DNA of 64,000 nucleotides from Bacteroidota bacterium (GCA_029571215.1 JAKPTE010000028.1:1-64000), one strand, 5' to 3'. Shown: positions 25,630-33,881, numbered from the stretch's first letter. The notes: generated by a model from the sequence alone, not told the origin. Made by a program: numbers and translations.

Positions 25630-26358
25630 ATGGAATGCAGGCAAGTACAACTGGATTACAAATGGTTGAAGAAGCAGGGCGACAGAATATTTCCTCCTGC
25701 AGAAGAGGCAGATGAACAGGGCCTTCTGGCATACGGGGGTGAACTAACCAAAGAATTGCTTCTGATTGCCTATGCGCGCGGTTTATTCCCATGGTATACG
25801 CCAGGGGAGCCCATTTTGTGGTGGTGTCCCAATCCAAGGATGATTCTCCAGCCGGAGTGGTTCAACCCGTCAAAGTCGCTGAGAAGGAAGGTCCGGTCAG
25901 GAATATTTGAAATACGTTCTGATACCTGCTTTGATGAGGTTATCCGGTATTGTGCCAGAGTTCCAAGACCCGGCCAGGAAGGAACCTGGATTACGCCAGA
26001 AATGGAACGTGCCTATATTTCCTTGCACAATGAAGGTTTTGCGCATTCTATTGAGGCCTTCCATAAAGGCAGATTGGTGGGCGGGCTATACGGAGTATCA
26101 CTGGGAAAGGCCTTTTTCGGTGAATCGATGTTTTACCTTGTTTCGGATGCCTCAAAAGTAGCGTTTTATCATCTGGTTGAATTTCTTAAAAAAAAGGAAT
26201 TTCATTTGATTGATGCCCAGGTTACCACTGCCCACCTGACAAGCCTGGGGGGACAGGAAGTATCAAGGGAGACTTTTCTCGGGATGCTAGAAAAAGCACT
26301 CCAGTTCCCAACCTTACAGGGCAAATGGAAAATTTCCGGTTTGGATAAAGAAAGGTAA
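25630..26358 (+). CDS. aat: Leucyl/phenylalanyl-tRNA-protein transferase
   Basis: Aat attaches Leu or Phe to the N-terminus of proteins bearing Lys or Arg, marking them for ClpAP through the N-end rule. Signatures are FPPAEEADEQGLLAYGGEL, YARGLFPWYTPGEPILWWC and PNPRMIL in the first 90 residues, and GGLYGVSLGKAFFGESMFY near 154-172 with LIDAQVTTAHLTSLGG after it. The 242-residue length is normal. It begins 30 bases after the SIS gene and may share its transcript. It ends convergent with frr, with 242 bases between them. Confidence 0.93.
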   Translation: MECRQVQLDYKWLKKQGDRIFPPAEEADEQGLLAYGGELTKELLLIAYARGLFPWYTPGEPILWWCPNPRMILQPEWFNPSKSLRRKVRSGIFEIRSDTCFDEVIRYCARVPRPGQEGTWITPEMERAYISLHNEGFAHSIEAFHKGRLVGGLYGVSLGKAFFGESMFYLVSDASKVAFYHLVEFLKKKEFHLIDAQVTTAHLTSLGGQEVSRETFLGMLEKALQFPTLQGKWKISGLDKER

Positions 26359-26524
26359 GGATAATGGAATGACAGGGCCGGGTTGTACATCAGAAAGAGC
26401 AAGCCACAAACAGGTAATGGAAAGTAAAAAGGTCAGAACCCAGGTTGATCTTGCCCCAAAGAGGCAAAATCTGCCTGTCGGACAAATTCTCCATGGGAAA
26501 ATGCAGCATACTTGTTATAAAAAG

Positions 26525-26557
26525 TGAAAGTGCCACAGAAAAACTGCAGCACTTTCA
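26525..26557 (-). terminator. Rho-independent terminator of pyrH-frr
   Basis: TGAAAGTGC (26525-26533) pairs with GCACTTTCA (26549-26557). Inside, CAG pairs with CTG around AAAAA, with a small internal loop. Read on the minus strand the stem is followed by CTTTTTAT, a proper T-run, about 43 bases after the frr stop. The rest of the gap between aat and frr shows no further gene or element that I can recognise. Confidence 0.7.
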
Positions 26558-26600
26558 TCTGAACACAGGTTAGTATTAGTTAGTACAGGGTTGCCTATCT

Positions 26601-27164
26601 TTATACGGTCAGTATTTCCTGTTCTTTTTTAGCAAATATATCATCAATTCTTTTAATATGCTGATCGGTGATTTTTTCAAGTTCCGTTTCGCCCTTTTTT
26701 ATTTCATCTTCAGGTATATGTTCTTTTTGCAGCTTTTTTAATTCCTCCATAGCTTCTCTTCTGGCAGTACGGATTCCCACTCTGGCTGTTTCGCATTCAT
26801 GTTTAACCTGTTTAACCAGTTCCTTTCTGCGTTCTTCGGTTAGCTGGGGCACAACAAGCCGAATTACCTCACCGTTGTTGGCGGGAGTGATTCCAATGTT
26901 TGCCTGGAGGATGGCCTTTTCAATTGGGCCGATCATAGATTTTTCCCAGGGTTGGATCAGAATGGTTCTGGCATCAGTGGTACTGATATTTGATACCTGA
27001 TTCAGAGGTGTATTGACACCATAATAATCCACATGAATGCCATCCAGAAGATGGGGATTTGCTCTTCCTGCGCGAAGTTTAAGTAATTCTCCGTCAAGGT
27101 ACTTAACCGTCTTTTCCATTTTTTCTTTTGCCACCTCAAGTACCAATTGAACGTCTTCGTGCAT
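26601..27164 (-). CDS. frr: Ribosome recycling factor
   Basis: RRF splits post-termination ribosomes together with EF-G. The 187-residue protein has the normal length and blocks: LRAGRANPHLLDGIHVDYYG, TPLNQVSNISTTDARTILIQ, PWEKSMIGPIEKAI, and NIGITPANNGEVIRLVVPQLTEERRKELVKQ. It follows pyrH by 114 bases on the same strand, the usual pyrH-frr order, and ends before a clear intrinsic terminator. No frame problems are seen. Confidence 0.96.
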   Translation of the reverse strand: MHEDVQLVLEVAKEKMEKTVKYLDGELLKLRAGRANPHLLDGIHVDYYGVNTPLNQVSNISTTDARTILIQPWEKSMIGPIEKAILQANIGITPANNGEVIRLVVPQLTEERRKELVKQVKHECETARVGIRTARREAMEELKKLQKEHIPEDEIKKGETELEKITDQHIKRIDDIFAKKEQEILTV

Positions 27165-27278
27165 AAACAGAAAGGTTTTTAAAAGCGTACGAAATATAGT
27201 TATTTTTTTTAATTCACAAACAGGTTTGATGATTTTTCATTCTTTCATCTTTTAAGGGAGAGGAATGTGAGAATCCTG

Positions 27279-28007
27279 TTATTCCGGAACTACCAGTGTT
27301 CCAATGCTTTCTCCTTTGATAATTCGCAGGAGGTTTCCCTGGTTATTTATATTAAAAACAACAAGAGGAAGATGGTTTTCGCGGCAAAGGGTGTAAGCTG
27401 TCAGATCCATTACGGCCAATCCTTTGCTATAAGCTTCAGTAAATGTTATCCGGTCAAATTTCACGGCATCAGGCTTTTTCTCCGGATCATCGGAATAAAC
27501 GCCATCCACTCTGGTAGCTTTAAGGAGCAGGTCGGCTTTCATTTCAACAGCTCTTAAAGCAGCGGCTGTGTCGGTTGTAAAGAAAGGGTTTCCGGTACCG
27601 GCAACAAAGATGACAACCTTTTTTTCTGCAAAAGCTTCTTCAACCTTTTCGCGGCTGTATTTTTCGGCGGCAGGTTCCATTCCTATGGCGCTGAGAATGC
27701 GGCATCCAACGCCCATGTTTTCGAGTACGGACTGCATGGCCAGTCCGTTGATTACAGTTGAAAGCATTCCCATATAGTCGCCACGGATGCGGTCAACACC
27801 CTTGCCGGTTCCCGGTAACCCCCTGAAAATATTTCCGCCCCCGACAACAAGACCAATATGGACTCCTGCCAGCCAGGCTTCCTTAATGTCATTCATATAG
27901 GCTTCAATACGTGCATAATCAAATGTTCTGTTGGTGTTTCCGGCTAAGGCTTCTCCTGAAAGTTTCAGAAGAATTCGTTTGTACTTGACATCCATAATTG
28001 ATTTCAT
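27279..28007 (-). CDS. pyrH: UMP kinase
   Basis: PyrH makes UDP from UMP in the cytosol. It is an amino-acid-kinase-fold enzyme, 242 residues. Visible blocks are YKRILLKLSGEALAG (ATP site), VGLVVGGGNIFRG, DRIRGDYMGMLSTVINGLA, FVAGTGNPFFTTDTAAALRA and LLKATRVDGVYSDDP. The frame opens MKSIMDVKYK; the second Met (27995) is an alternative start. Unlike the arrangement in many bacteria, it is separated from tsf by a hairpin terminator and has its own promoter box upstream. Confidence 0.96.
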   Translation of the reverse strand: MKSIMDVKYKRILLKLSGEALAGNTNRTFDYARIEAYMNDIKEAWLAGVHIGLVVGGGNIFRGLPGTGKGVDRIRGDYMGMLSTVINGLAMQSVLENMGVGCRILSAIGMEPAAEKYSREKVEEAFAEKKVVIFVAGTGNPFFTTDTAAALRAVEMKADLLLKATRVDGVYSDDPEKKPDAVKFDRITFTEAYSKGLAVMDLTAYTLCRENHLPLVVFNINNQGNLLRIIKGESIGTLVVPE

Positions 28008-28061
28008 TTAGATCAAATGGGACAATCATTTACTTTATGGTCAGTTCTTGCAGTCGGCTTT

Positions 28062-28069
28062 CAAAGATA
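28062..28069 (-). promoter_or_regulatory. -7 box TATCTTTG of pyrH-frr
   Basis: On the minus strand TATCTTTG (28069-28062) is an exact -7 match, with CTTG about 20 bases further upstream (28093-28090) as a possible -33 element. It gives a start near 28055 and a leader of about 48 bases. Together with the hairpin after tsf it makes pyrH-frr a separate transcription unit. Confidence 0.55.
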
Positions 28070-28146
28070 TGGAATAGGTTGAAGGGGTGCAAGGAGACAA
28101 TGCAAAACTTCTTTCTACTGGCATTTCCGGCAGGAATAAAATATAT

Positions 28147-28177
28147 CAGCCGGTTAGTGCAAAGAGCTAACCGGCTG
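28147..28177 (-). terminator. Terminator after tsf
   Basis: CAGCCGGTTAG (28147-28157) and CTAACCGGCTG (28167-28177) form a perfect 11-pair, GC-rich stem with a 9-base loop. On the minus strand it follows the tsf stop by about 42 bases and is trailed by ATATATTTTA. It should end the rplM-rpsI-rpsB-tsf transcript. Confidence 0.7.
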
Positions 28178-28218
28178 TTTAAACATCAGATATCAAAGAG
28201 TCTTCTTTATCACAAAAT

Positions 28219-29061
28219 TTATTGTACAAGGGTAAACCGGATGAACCGGGTTACTTTGAGGTCTTTGTCTGATTTTTCGAGGTATTGACGTACAGTAAGT
28301 TTTGAATCCTTGATAAATTCCTGGTTGAGCAGAGTATTTTCCTTCAGGAACTTTTCCAGTTTCCCTTCGGCAATTTTTTCGATGATGTTGGCAGGTTTGC
28401 CGGCATTTTTGGGATCGAGTTTTGTCTGATCGATTGCGATTTCACGTTCTTTGGCCAATTTATCAGCCGGAACATCGTCTTTATCGATCGAGACGGGATT
28501 CATGGCAGCCACCTGCATGGCAATGTCCTTATAAATTTGCAGATCCGATCCGGCTTTGTTAAATCCGACAACCGACGCCAGTTTATTTCCGGGATGCACA
28601 TAAGCTATGACATAAGGAGCCTGGACGTTATCGTAGTAAGAAAGTTCCATTTTTTCACCGATGATTCCGATTTTTTCGGTCACAAGATCAGCAACGGTTT
28701 TTCCTTCAAGGGTAAGATTTTTAAGGGCGTCGAGATTGGCAGGCTTCTTTTCAATGGCGACAGAGAGGATTTTTTCAGCAAGAGTTATAAAATCTTGATT
28801 TTTGGCAACAAAGTCGGTTTCGCAATTGAGGCAAATCATAGCTCCAAACGAACCGGATTCATCAATTTTGGCAAGAACCACTCCTTCATTTGCTTCGCGG
28901 TCAGCCCGTTTTGCCGCCACGAGTTGTCCTTTTTTGCGAATGATTTCAATGGCTTTTTCGTAATCGCCGTTGGCTTCTTCGAGTGCTTTCTTACAGTCCA
29001 TCATGCCAGCGCCTGTCATTTTGCGCAGTTTCTGGACATCAGTAGCAGATATCTGGGTCAT
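28219..29061 (-). CDS. tsf: Translation elongation factor Ts
   Basis: EF-Ts recycles EF-Tu by GDP release. The 280-residue protein starts with the UBA-like part (VQKLRKMTGAGMMDCKKALE, then NGDYEKAIEIIRKKGQ) and the contact motif TDFVAKNQDF near residues 81-90. The dimerisation core follows, with AMQVAAMNPVSIDKDDVP and LLNQEFIKDSKLTVRQYLE at the C-terminal end. Length is normal for Bacteroidetes. It follows rpsB by 26 bases, the universal rpsB-tsf pair, and is followed by a strong hairpin. Confidence 0.96.
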   Translation of the reverse strand: MTQISATDVQKLRKMTGAGMMDCKKALEEANGDYEKAIEIIRKKGQLVAAKRADREANEGVVLAKIDESGSFGAMICLNCETDFVAKNQDFITLAEKILSVAIEKKPANLDALKNLTLEGKTVADLVTEKIGIIGEKMELSYYDNVQAPYVIAYVHPGNKLASVVGFNKAGSDLQIYKDIAMQVAAMNPVSIDKDDVPADKLAKEREIAIDQTKLDPKNAGKPANIIEKIAEGKLEKFLKENTLLNQEFIKDSKLTVRQYLEKSDKDLKVTRFIRFTLVQ

Positions 29062-29087
29062 AGTTAATTTCTTTAAATAGTTCGTAA

Positions 29088-30065
29088 TTATTTTTTCTGA
29101 CTACGGGTTTTCCTGGCAGGAGTAACATCGGAAGATTCATCGTCGGGCAGGGAAGGGGATTCAGGTTCTTCTGATGCATCTTCTTCCTGTTCAGTTTCTT
29201 CATCAGTAATTTCTACTTCTTCTGTTTCTTCTTCTGATTCCTCTTCCTCTTCTTCGATTTCATCGGTTACCTCTTCCATTTCTTCTGCTTCTTCTTCCGC
29301 TACAGATTCAGGAGCAGGAGTCTTCTTGCGGGCGGTTTTTCCTTTCTCAGATTTTTCGGGTTCGGTATCCTTTTCAATTTTTCTTTCGCTGAGGCCTTCT
29401 TCAATAGCGCTGCAGATAGCATCAACAATAAGAGCTATGGATTTGGAAGCGTCGTCGTTTGCCGGTATGGGGAAGTCGACAAGATTCGGATCGGAATTCG
29501 TATCGACCATGGCAAAGACTGGAATATTGAGCCTGCGGGCTTCCTTGACAGCAATATGTTCTTTCAGGATATCGACAACGAAAATAGCAGCAGGAAGTCG
29601 GGAGAGATCAGCGATAGAACCGAGGTTTTTTTCCAGTTTTGCTCTCTGACGGGCTATCTGAAGTTTCTCTCTTTTGCTCAGGTTATCGAATGTGCCGTCG
29701 GCAGCCATTTTATCAATAGAAGCCATTTTCTTGACCGCTTTCCGGATAGTGGGGAAATTGGTAAGCATACCACCGGGCCAGCGTTCTGTAACATATGGCA
29801 TATTGATTTTTTTAACCCGTTCAGCAACAATGTCTTTAGCCTGTTTTTTTGTGGCAACGAAAAGAATTTTTCTTCCCGATTTGGCTATTTGTTTGATAGC
29901 CTGACAGGCTTCATTCAGTTTGATTGCTGTTTTATGAAGGTCAATAATGTGGATCCCGTTCTTTTCCATGAAAATATACGGGGCCATTGCCGGGTTCCAT
30001 TTGCGTTTAAGGTGGCCGAAATGTACACCGGCTTCAAGAAGTTGTTCGAATGTTACGTTATTCAT
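29088..30065 (-). CDS. rpsB: 30S ribosomal protein S2 with long acidic C-terminal tail
   Basis: Residues 1-225 are ordinary S2: EAGVHFGHLKRKWNPAMAPYIF, KKQAKDIVAERVKKINMPYV, ERWPGGMLTNFPTIRK and DTNSDPNLVDFPIPANDDA. After about residue 226 the protein runs on for roughly 100 residues of low-complexity sequence, first Lys-rich, then almost pure Glu/Asp with a few Thr and Ser, ending in basic TPARKTRSQKK. Normal S2 has 230-270 residues, against 325 here. The frame is continuous and is followed by tsf at the usual distance, so the tail looks real. Its role is unknown; it could alter docking on the ribosome or RNA contacts. Confidence 0.95.
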   Translation of the reverse strand: MNNVTFEQLLEAGVHFGHLKRKWNPAMAPYIFMEKNGIHIIDLHKTAIKLNEACQAIKQIAKSGRKILFVATKKQAKDIVAERVKKINMPYVTERWPGGMLTNFPTIRKAVKKMASIDKMAADGTFDNLSKREKLQIARQRAKLEKNLGSIADLSRLPAAIFVVDILKEHIAVKEARRLNIPVFAMVDTNSDPNLVDFPIPANDDASKSIALIVDAICSAIEEGLSERKIEKDTEPEKSEKGKTARKKTPAPESVAEEEAEEMEEVTDEIEEEEEESEEETEEVEITDEETEQEEDASEEPESPSLPDDESSDVTPARKTRSQKK

Positions 30066-30169
30066 GTGCTTTATTTTGAATTGTTAACTTTCCGTGCAAT
30101 CAACCGCATGGTAGCCGGCTAACACCGGGTCCAAGCAGTTTGGATACGAAACAATCCGGTAGAGGTACC

Positions 30170-30556
30170 TTATCGTTTGCTGAACTGGAAGCGTTTGCGT
30201 GCTCCGGGACGTCCGGGTTTTTTGCGTTCCACTTCACGCGGATCGCGGGTAAGGAATCCCTGGGCCTTCAGTGCCGGACGGTAATCCGGATTTATTTTTA
30301 CCAGCGCACGGGCAATGGCAAGGCGAAGAGCTTCGGCCTGTCCTGTAATGCCCCCGCCATCCAGATTTACGCGGATATCAAATCCATTAGCAAGGTTCAG
30401 GGCCTGAAGGGGTTGAGTTGCTTTATACTGCAAAATTTCATCAGGAAAATATTCCTTGAATTCCCTGTCATTGATGATAATATTTCCGGAGCCTTCTTTA
30501 ACGAAAATACGTGCTACGGCACTTTTTCTTCGTCCAACAGCATTTACAATGTCCAT
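30170..30556 (-). CDS. rpsI: 30S ribosomal protein S9
   Basis: S9 is a 128-residue protein of the small-subunit head whose C-terminal tail touches P-site tRNA. Blocks present are VNAVGRRKSAVARIFV at the start, GGGITGQAEALRLAIARALV in the middle and the basic tail RKKPGRPGARKRFQFSKR. Length is normal. It lies 5 bases after rplM and 104 bases before rpsB. The 104-base leader before rpsB could hold autoregulatory RNA, but I see no convincing fold in it. Confidence 0.97.
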   Translation of the reverse strand: MDIVNAVGRRKSAVARIFVKEGSGNIIINDREFKEYFPDEILQYKATQPLQALNLANGFDIRVNLDGGGITGQAEALRLAIARALVKINPDYRPALKAQGFLTRDPREVERKKPGRPGARKRFQFSKR

Positions 30557-30561
30557 GGATA

Positions 30562-31017
30562 TTATTTGAGTGTGTTAATGTCAAATGGTTTTGGATTCTG
30601 GCCGGCTTGTTTGTGCTCAGGACCAGCATAAACATAAAGGTTTTTGAAAATTGCTCTTCCCAATCTGTTCTTGGGGAGCATTCCGCGTACTGATTCTTCA
30701 ATCAGAGAAGCGGGATTCTTTTTCAGCATTTCCTCCGGAGTCACTTCAATCTGGCTTCCCGGATAGCCGCTGTGTCTAAAATGCACCCTGTCGGTCCATT
30801 TCTTCCCCGTCAGTTTGATTTTATCGGCGTTGATTACAATGACATTATCACCGCAATCAATATGGGGTGTAAAATATGGTTTATGTTTGCCACGCAGCAG
30901 CCGGGCAACTTTTGAGCAGAATCTTCCCAGAATCTGGTCTGTGGCATCAACAACCAGCCATTCCTTCTGAACAGAAGCTTTGTTGGCAGAAACTGTTTTA
31001 AAACTTAATGTATCCAC
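30562..31017 (-). CDS. rplM: 50S ribosomal protein L13
   Basis: L13 is an early assembly protein of the large subunit. The 151-residue product has WLVVDATDQILGRFCSKVA, LLRGKHKPYFTPHIDCGD, VIVINADKIKLTGKKW and GMLPKNRLGRAIFKNLYVY, all typical of L13. It is first in the rplM-rpsI-rpsB-tsf operon, the common Bacteroidetes order, and has its own promoter facing away from the O-antigen ligase gene. Confidence 0.97.
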   Translation of the reverse strand: MDTLSFKTVSANKASVQKEWLVVDATDQILGRFCSKVARLLRGKHKPYFTPHIDCGDNVIVINADKIKLTGKKWTDRVHFRHSGYPGSQIEVTPEEMLKKNPASLIEESVRGMLPKNRLGRAIFKNLYVYAGPEHKQAGQNPKPFDINTLK

Positions 31018-31067
31018 AACAATGATTATGTTTAACTTTTTAAATTCACAACTTCAATAGCGGGTTG

Positions 31068-31097
31068 CAAAAATACAATTTATTTTTATTCTGCAAT
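31068..31097 (-). promoter_or_regulatory. Promoter of the rplM-rpsI-rpsB-tsf operon
   Basis: On the minus strand ATTG (31097-31094), an 18-base spacer, and TATTTTTG (31075-31068) make a good Bacteroidetes promoter. Transcription would begin near 31061, leaving a leader of about 44 bases before rplM. It lies back to back with the promoter of the divergent ligase gene, about 20 bases apart. Confidence 0.65.
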
Positions 31098-31113
31098 AAG
31101 GGAATGTGGAAAA

Positions 31114-31143
31114 TTTGAAATATATTCATAATCAATAAGTTTG
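31114..31143 (+). promoter_or_regulatory. Promoter of the O-antigen ligase-like gene
   Basis: TTTG at 31114-31117, an 18-base spacer and TAAGTTTG at 31136-31143 fit the TTTG / TAnnTTTG consensus. The transcript should begin near 31150. This rules out the GTG codon that overlaps the box (31143) as the start and points to the ATG at 31176. Confidence 0.65.
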
Positions 31144-31175
31144 TGAAATCAGGAATAAATTGGCAGATTTGGGAC

Positions 31176-32729
31176 ATGGTTAAGGTGCCTATAACGTGGC
31201 ATAATATATTTCTTTTTTTCCTTATAATCACGGTAGGGGCACTACCTCTTTCTCCTTTTTTTGTCAGTGTAGGAATAATAGGATCGTTGGTGGCATGGCT
31301 TTTTATTGGAGATTTCAAAGGAAGAATAGCCGGTTTACTTCAATCGTATGATGTATGGCTTTTCCTCGGAATTTATTTATTGCATTTAGCCGGATTGCTT
31401 TATACATCTGATTTTGCCTATGCTTTTCAGGACCTCAAGGTAAAACTGCCTCTTCTGGTGCTTCCGGTAATGCTTGTTACGGCGGGTCCCCTGACATACT
31501 CAGAAAGAAAAATAGTTCTGATTTTTTTTACTGCAGCTGTTGTCATCAGCACATTTATCAGTGCTTTTATTTTATTGATGCCCGGGAGGATGAACGGGGA
31601 AGATGTCAGGCAGATGGCACCGTTTATTTCCCACATACGGTTATCGCTGATGGTTATCCTGGCCATCTTTACAGCATTTTCATTTGGACTTACTGCTCAC
31701 AGACGATGGGAAAGATACCTGCTGTTTGTGGCCGGAGCATGGCTCGTTGTTTTCCTTTTCCTTCTGAAGTCATTTACTGGTCTGATTCTTTTCCTTATCT
31801 GTTTGTTTATTCTGGTTCCTTTGTATCAGCACAGAATTCCTTCATTCTTCTGGCGAAAGTCCATTGTAATTTTAAGTATTGTTATACCTTTTGTTTCGCT
31901 GATCTATCTGTTTGGGTCAGTAAAAAGGTATTATTCGATTGATGATACGGATCCCCACAAGATTGCTGTTTTTACGCAGGGGGGAAGGGCATACCGGCAT
32001 GATTTCCGTGCAAGGGATGTTGAGAACGGGCATTATGTGTGGCAAAACGTATGTGAGGATGAACTTCGTATAGCCTGGCCGCTGCGCAGCCGAATCCCTT
32101 ATGACGGTCTGGATCGTAAAGGTAATCCCATTCGGTTTACCCTTATCAGGTATCTGACGTCAAAAGGTTTGCCAAAGGATTCTCTTTCTGTGATGCAGCT
32201 TGCCGATGATGAGATCTGCAGCATTGAAAACGGAGTGGCAAACTATCTTTACAGAAACAAGCTGGCTCTTTATCCTTATGTTTACAGGGTTCTATGGGAA
32301 CTGGATTCCTATGCACGGGGTAATAATCCGTCAGGGCATTCGGTGGCTCAAAGGATCATTTACTGGAAAGCGGCTCTGGCTATCATCAGGGAAAACATCT
32401 GGTTCGGTGTTGGCACGGGGGATGTGCAGCAGGCATTTAATGATTACTATGAAAGGAATGAGGTAAATCTGCAGAGAAAATTCTGGCTGAGAGCACATAA
32501 TCAGTACCTTACGTTCATGGTAACCTTTGGAATACCAGGATTTTTGATCATAATGACCGGGTTGCTCTTCCCCTGTTTCAGGAAAATCAGGTACACTCCT
32601 TTTCTTGCTGCAGTTTTTCTGATGGTTTCCTTTTTAAGTATGCTTCCTGAAGATACGCTGGAAACACAGGCGGGAGTGACCTTTTTTGCCTTTTTCTACA
32701 GTTTTTTTATTCTTGCCAACCTTGAATAA
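31176..32729 (+). CDS. O-antigen ligase / Wzy polymerase-like membrane protein
   Basis: The protein has about 517 residues from the ATG used here; a GTG start 33 bases earlier overlaps the promoter box and is unlikely. It has about 10-12 TM helices and a Wzy_C-type region with WFGVGTGDVQQAF and RAHNQYLTFMVTFGIPG near residues 410-460, where the conserved histidine lies. A soluble loop of roughly 150 residues (about 255-405) sits between the TM groups. It could polymerise or ligate surface polysaccharide; ligase and polymerase cannot be told apart by sequence. It lies 16 kb from the main polysaccharide block. Confidence 0.8.
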   Translation: MVKVPITWHNIFLFFLIITVGALPLSPFFVSVGIIGSLVAWLFIGDFKGRIAGLLQSYDVWLFLGIYLLHLAGLLYTSDFAYAFQDLKVKLPLLVLPVMLVTAGPLTYSERKIVLIFFTAAVVISTFISAFILLMPGRMNGEDVRQMAPFISHIRLSLMVILAIFTAFSFGLTAHRRWERYLLFVAGAWLVVFLFLLKSFTGLILFLICLFILVPLYQHRIPSFFWRKSIVILSIVIPFVSLIYLFGSVKRYYSIDDTDPHKIAVFTQGGRAYRHDFRARDVENGHYVWQNVCEDELRIAWPLRSRIPYDGLDRKGNPIRFTLIRYLTSKGLPKDSLSVMQLADDEICSIENGVANYLYRNKLALYPYVYRVLWELDSYARGNNPSGHSVAQRIIYWKAALAIIRENIWFGVGTGDVQQAFNDYYERNEVNLQRKFWLRAHNQYLTFMVTFGIPGFLIIMTGLLFPCFRKIRYTPFLAAVFLMVSFLSMLPEDTLETQAGVTFFAFFYSFFILANLE

Positions 32730-32765
32730 TCAGGCTGTGACGCTCAGGTTGAAAGTTCAGAAACA

Positions 32766-33296
32766 ATGAATCAGAATGTGAATCAGAGGCTTGGGAAGAA
32801 TTTTTTTATACGGGATGCTACTGAGGTTGCTCCCGCATTGGTAGGAAAGATCCTTGCCAGAAATTTTTCTGATGGAAGAATTATTCGGCGATTGATCACG
32901 GAAGTGGAAATTTATCGGGGTGAAGAAGACGAAGCCTGCCACGCCAGCAAAGGAATGACACGGCGTACCAGAGTAATGTATTCCGAAGGGGGACGGATAT
33001 ATGTATATTTAATTTACGGCATGTACTGGATGCTGAATTTTGTGACTGGTCCTGAGGGGCATCCCCAGGCTGTATTGATCAGGGGTATCGAGGGGTTTGA
33101 TGGTCCCGGCAAATTGACCCGCGCCCTGGAAATTGACGGTACCTTTTATGGCGAAGACCTGACACGATCAGAGCGCATCTGGATCGAAGAGAACAGAAGA
33201 AAATTCAGAATTGGCAAAGGAACACGAATAGGGATTGATTATGCCGGAGAAGAATGGCGATCAAAGCCCTGGCGCTATTTTCTCAAAAATACTTAG
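32766..33296 (+). CDS. DNA-3-methyladenine glycosylase (AAG/MPG family)
   Basis: The 176-residue protein belongs to the AAG family that removes alkylated purines and hypoxanthine from DNA. Visible blocks are APALVGKILARN, RRLITEVEIYRGEEDEACHA (with the catalytic glutamate in EVEIY), KGMTRRTRVMY, GGRIYVYLIYGMYWMLNFV and GPGKLTRALEID. The length is slightly below the usual 190-200, and the C-terminus ends in WRSKPWRYFLKN, which matches the family end, so it looks complete. It starts 36 bases after the ligase gene and ends 3 bases from the convergent coiled-coil gene. Confidence 0.92.
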   Translation: MNQNVNQRLGKNFFIRDATEVAPALVGKILARNFSDGRIIRRLITEVEIYRGEEDEACHASKGMTRRTRVMYSEGGRIYVYLIYGMYWMLNFVTGPEGHPQAVLIRGIEGFDGPGKLTRALEIDGTFYGEDLTRSERIWIEENRRKFRIGKGTRIGIDYAGEEWRSKPWRYFLKNT

Positions 33297-33299
33297 TTA

Positions 33300-33881
33300 T
33301 TATTTTTTCTTCTTTGCGGACGATTTTTCCTGCGAGGGATTTTTCATCGCATCCAGCTTTGCCTGTGCTGCCTCCAGTGCTGCTTTAGCTTTTTTCAAAC
33401 CTTCTCCTGCAGTCTTTTTCATGTTTTTTCCCTTTTCAATGTTTTTTGATCCATCAGCTGATTTTTTGGTGGCTTCCTTCAGGCGGAGATCGGCATGTTT
33501 TATGTCCTGTTTGTACTGGTTATCAAGAGACTTGAGATCAGCTTTTGCAGCAGCCGCTTCTTCTTTGTTTTTTGAAGCGGTTTTCTTTTCGAGGCCTTTT
33601 TTGCTGGCAAGGTATTCTTTCTCAATCTTTTTTCTGTCATTTTCTGCTGATTTCATCTCACTTTTGGCTTCGGTAATCATCTGATTTCCAACGCTTATCA
33701 AAGAATCGGCCACTGTCAGTTGGGTTTCATACTTGTCTACATTTGCCTGTGCTGCTGCTACAGCGGCCTCCTGTTTTTTCAATGCTGATTCGTCGGTGGT
33801 TTGTTGAGCAATCATTGCTGATGTGCCCGACAAAAAAAACAAATACAGGAAAAGAGTTTTTCTAAATGGAGAAGGTTTCAT
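33300..33881 (-). CDS. Exported coiled-coil protein of unknown function
   Basis: The 193-residue protein has a signal peptide (MKPSPFRKTLFLYLFFLSG, likely cleaved after ...MIAQ) and then an almost continuous alpha-helical, Lys/Ala/Glu-rich coiled coil to the end, with a poly-lysine C-terminus (SSAKKKK). No enzymatic motif is visible. Such proteins in Bacteroidetes often sit in the periplasm. Composition is biased but heptad spacing of Ala and Leu is seen throughout. A weak TACCTTTA box (33909 to 33902) lies upstream. It is convergent with the glycosylase gene. Confidence 0.6.
   Translation of the reverse strand: MKPSPFRKTLFLYLFFLSGTSAMIAQQTTDESALKKQEAAVAAAQANVDKYETQLTVADSLISVGNQMITEAKSEMKSAENDRKKIEKEYLASKKGLEKKTASKNKEEAAAAKADLKSLDNQYKQDIKHADLRLKEATKKSADGSKNIEKGKNMKKTAGEGLKKAKAALEAAQAKLDAMKNPSQEKSSAKKKK

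Noticed and set aside
29155-29330. DNA repeat in the rpsB 3' part
   Set aside because: The repetitive look comes from codons for a Glu/Asp-rich tail in the coding frame and does not form regular tandem units.
29556-30122. Plus-strand open frame of 188 codons opposite rpsB
   Set aside because: It covers the highly conserved core of S2 in antisense; its length follows from constraint on the real gene.
30066-30169. S2 autoregulatory leader RNA before rpsB
   Set aside because: Only short GC-rich complementary pieces are visible; they do not make a convincing structure by eye.
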